NCBI GenBank assembly: GCA_021780975.1
Contig: JAJXXS010000279.1
Span: forward strand, 1-6,231
Source of the DNA: Pseudomonadota bacterium
GTDB taxonomy: Bacteria > Pseudomonadota > Gammaproteobacteria > Burkholderiales > Thiobacillaceae
Direction: 5' to 3'
DNA: 6,231 bases
Below the pieces are notes generated by a model that saw only the letters and a list, made by a program, of their open reading frames with translations, had not been told where the DNA came from and ran no database searches. Position 1 is the first letter of the stretch. Every line of letters begins with the position of its first letter. This document shows, one piece after another, positions 5,453 to 6,231 of the stretch. The position numbers and the translations under genes are program-made.

Positions 5453-6231
5453 ATGAAATTCGTAGACGAGGCAACCATACAGGTGCTGGCCGGCAAGGGC
5501 GGGGACGGCTCCGCCAGCATGCGGCGCGAGAAGTATGTGCCCAAGGGCGGCCCCGATGGCGGCGATGGCGGCCGCGGCGGCAGCATCTACGCCCAGGCCG
5601 ACCGCAATATCAACACCCTGGTGGAATTCCGCTACACGCGCATCTTCCGCGCCCAGAGCGGCGAGAACGGGCGCGGCTCGGACTGCAACGGCCGGGGCGG
5701 CGAGGACATGCTGGTGCGCGTGCCGGTGGGCACGATGATCCGCGATGCGCACAGCGGCGACCTCATCGCCGACCTCGACCGCGACGGCGCGCGCGCCCAG
5801 CTGGCGCGCGGCGGCAAGGGCGGCTTGGGCAACCTGCACTTCAAGTCCAGCATCAACCGCGCGCCGCGCCAGTTCACGCGCGGCGAACCGGGCGAGGAGC
5901 GCGAACTGCAGCTTGAACTCAAGGTGCTGGCCGACGTGGGCCTGCTCGGGCTGCCCAACGCCGGCAAGTCCACCTTCATCCGCGCCGTCTCCGCCGCGCG
6001 CCCCAAGGTGGCGGACTACCCCTTCACCACCCTGCATCCCAATCTCGGCGTGGTGCGTGTGGACAGCGAGCGCAGCTTCGTGATGGCCGACATTCCCGGT
6101 CTCATCGAAGGGGCGGCCGAGGGTGCCGGCCTGGGCCATCAGTTCCTGCGCCATCTGCAGCGCACCCGCCTGCTGCTGCACCTGGTGGACATCGGCAGCA
6201 ACTGGGAGGGCAGCGATCCCGTGCAGGGCGC
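5453..6231 (+). CDS. obgE: ObgE/CgtA GTPase, N-terminal part
   Basis: The frame is open from ATG 5453 to the window end (259 codons and two bases; full ObgE is usually near 340-390 residues). The N-terminal Obg domain shows its glycine-rich repeats, for example KGGPDGGDGGRGGS (31-44), NGRGSDCNGRGGED and RGGKGGLGN. The GTPase domain begins near residue 158 with the P-loop GLPNAGKST (166-174, K172), switch region YPFTTLHPN (189-197) and the G3 motif DIPG (213-216). The NKxD and SAK-like motifs lie beyond the window. Known role: an essential ribosome-associated GTPase in 50S assembly and stringent response. The start is weakly supplied with a ribosome binding site (AGG 11 bases upstream), but MKFVDEA is the conserved family start. 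The usual rplU-rpmA neighbours are not upstream; a TlpA-like gene ends 61 bases before. Confidence 0.97.
   Translation, partial: MKFVDEATIQVLAGKGGDGSASMRREKYVPKGGPDGGDGGRGGSIYAQADRNINTLVEFRYTRIFRAQSGENGRGSDCNGRGGEDMLVRVPVGTMIRDAHSGDLIADLDRDGARAQLARGGKGGLGNLHFKSSINRAPRQFTRGEPGEERELQLELKVLADVGLLGLPNAGKSTFIRAVSAARPKVADYPFTTLHPNLGVVRVDSERSFVMADIPGLIEGAAEGAGLGHQFLRHLQRTRLLLHLVDIGSNWEGSDPVQG

Noticed and set aside
5291..6181. Minus-strand open frame opposite obgE
   Set aside because: Alanine/valine/glycine-rich shadow of the clearly conserved Obg and GTPase domains.

Overview
The window looks like a high-GC proteobacterial chromosome segment. ObgE begins with the usual proteobacterial sequence (MKFVDEATIQVLAGKGGDGS), and the first four genes are typical of ubiquinone-making Proteobacteria. 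Wording in ObgE such as NINTLVEFRYTRIFRAQ and NGRGSDC leans towards Betaproteobacteria (Nitrosomonadales or Rhodocyclales type), but a gammaproteobacterium is not excluded. Genus cannot be called by eye.

Positions 1-2701 hold a tightly packed plus-strand operon: the 3' end of a yhcC-type radical SAM gene, then ubiU, ubiV and ubiT. UbiU and UbiV are peptidase-U32-family proteins that each carry the four cysteines of a 4Fe-4S cluster. UbiT is the SCP2-domain lipid-binding partner. Together they are the known O2-independent ubiquinone hydroxylation system, so the organism probably makes ubiquinone without oxygen and is likely a facultative anaerobe or denitrifier. The gene junctions overlap or are only a few bases long, which implies co-transcription and translational coupling, and this includes the radical SAM gene.

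Positions 2702-3179 carry a small DUF4870-like membrane protein with its own candidate promoter. It ends 6 bases from the stop of a convergent minus-strand gene (3186-3677) for an exported GlcG/HbpS-type (DUF336) protein.

A divergent intergenic region (3678-3812) contains a candidate promoter for each direction and a strong inverted repeat. To its right, a two-gene unit (3813-5391) encodes a predicted outer-membrane beta-barrel whose mature N-terminus would start with CATCGC, followed with an 11-base overlap by a TlpA/ResA-like thioredoxin (WCEVC) with a Tat-like signal. The pairing suggests the thioredoxin acts on the barrel's cysteines, but this is inference.

The window ends inside obgE (from 5453), which is preceded by a GATAAT box overlapped by a perfect 8-base inverted repeat. 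The usual obgE neighbours rplU and rpmA are absent upstream. No tRNA, rRNA, CRISPR array, insertion sequence or canonical rho-independent terminator was seen. Nothing here is clearly a new system. The best leads are the radical SAM-ubiUVT coupling and the CATCGC barrel/TlpA pair.
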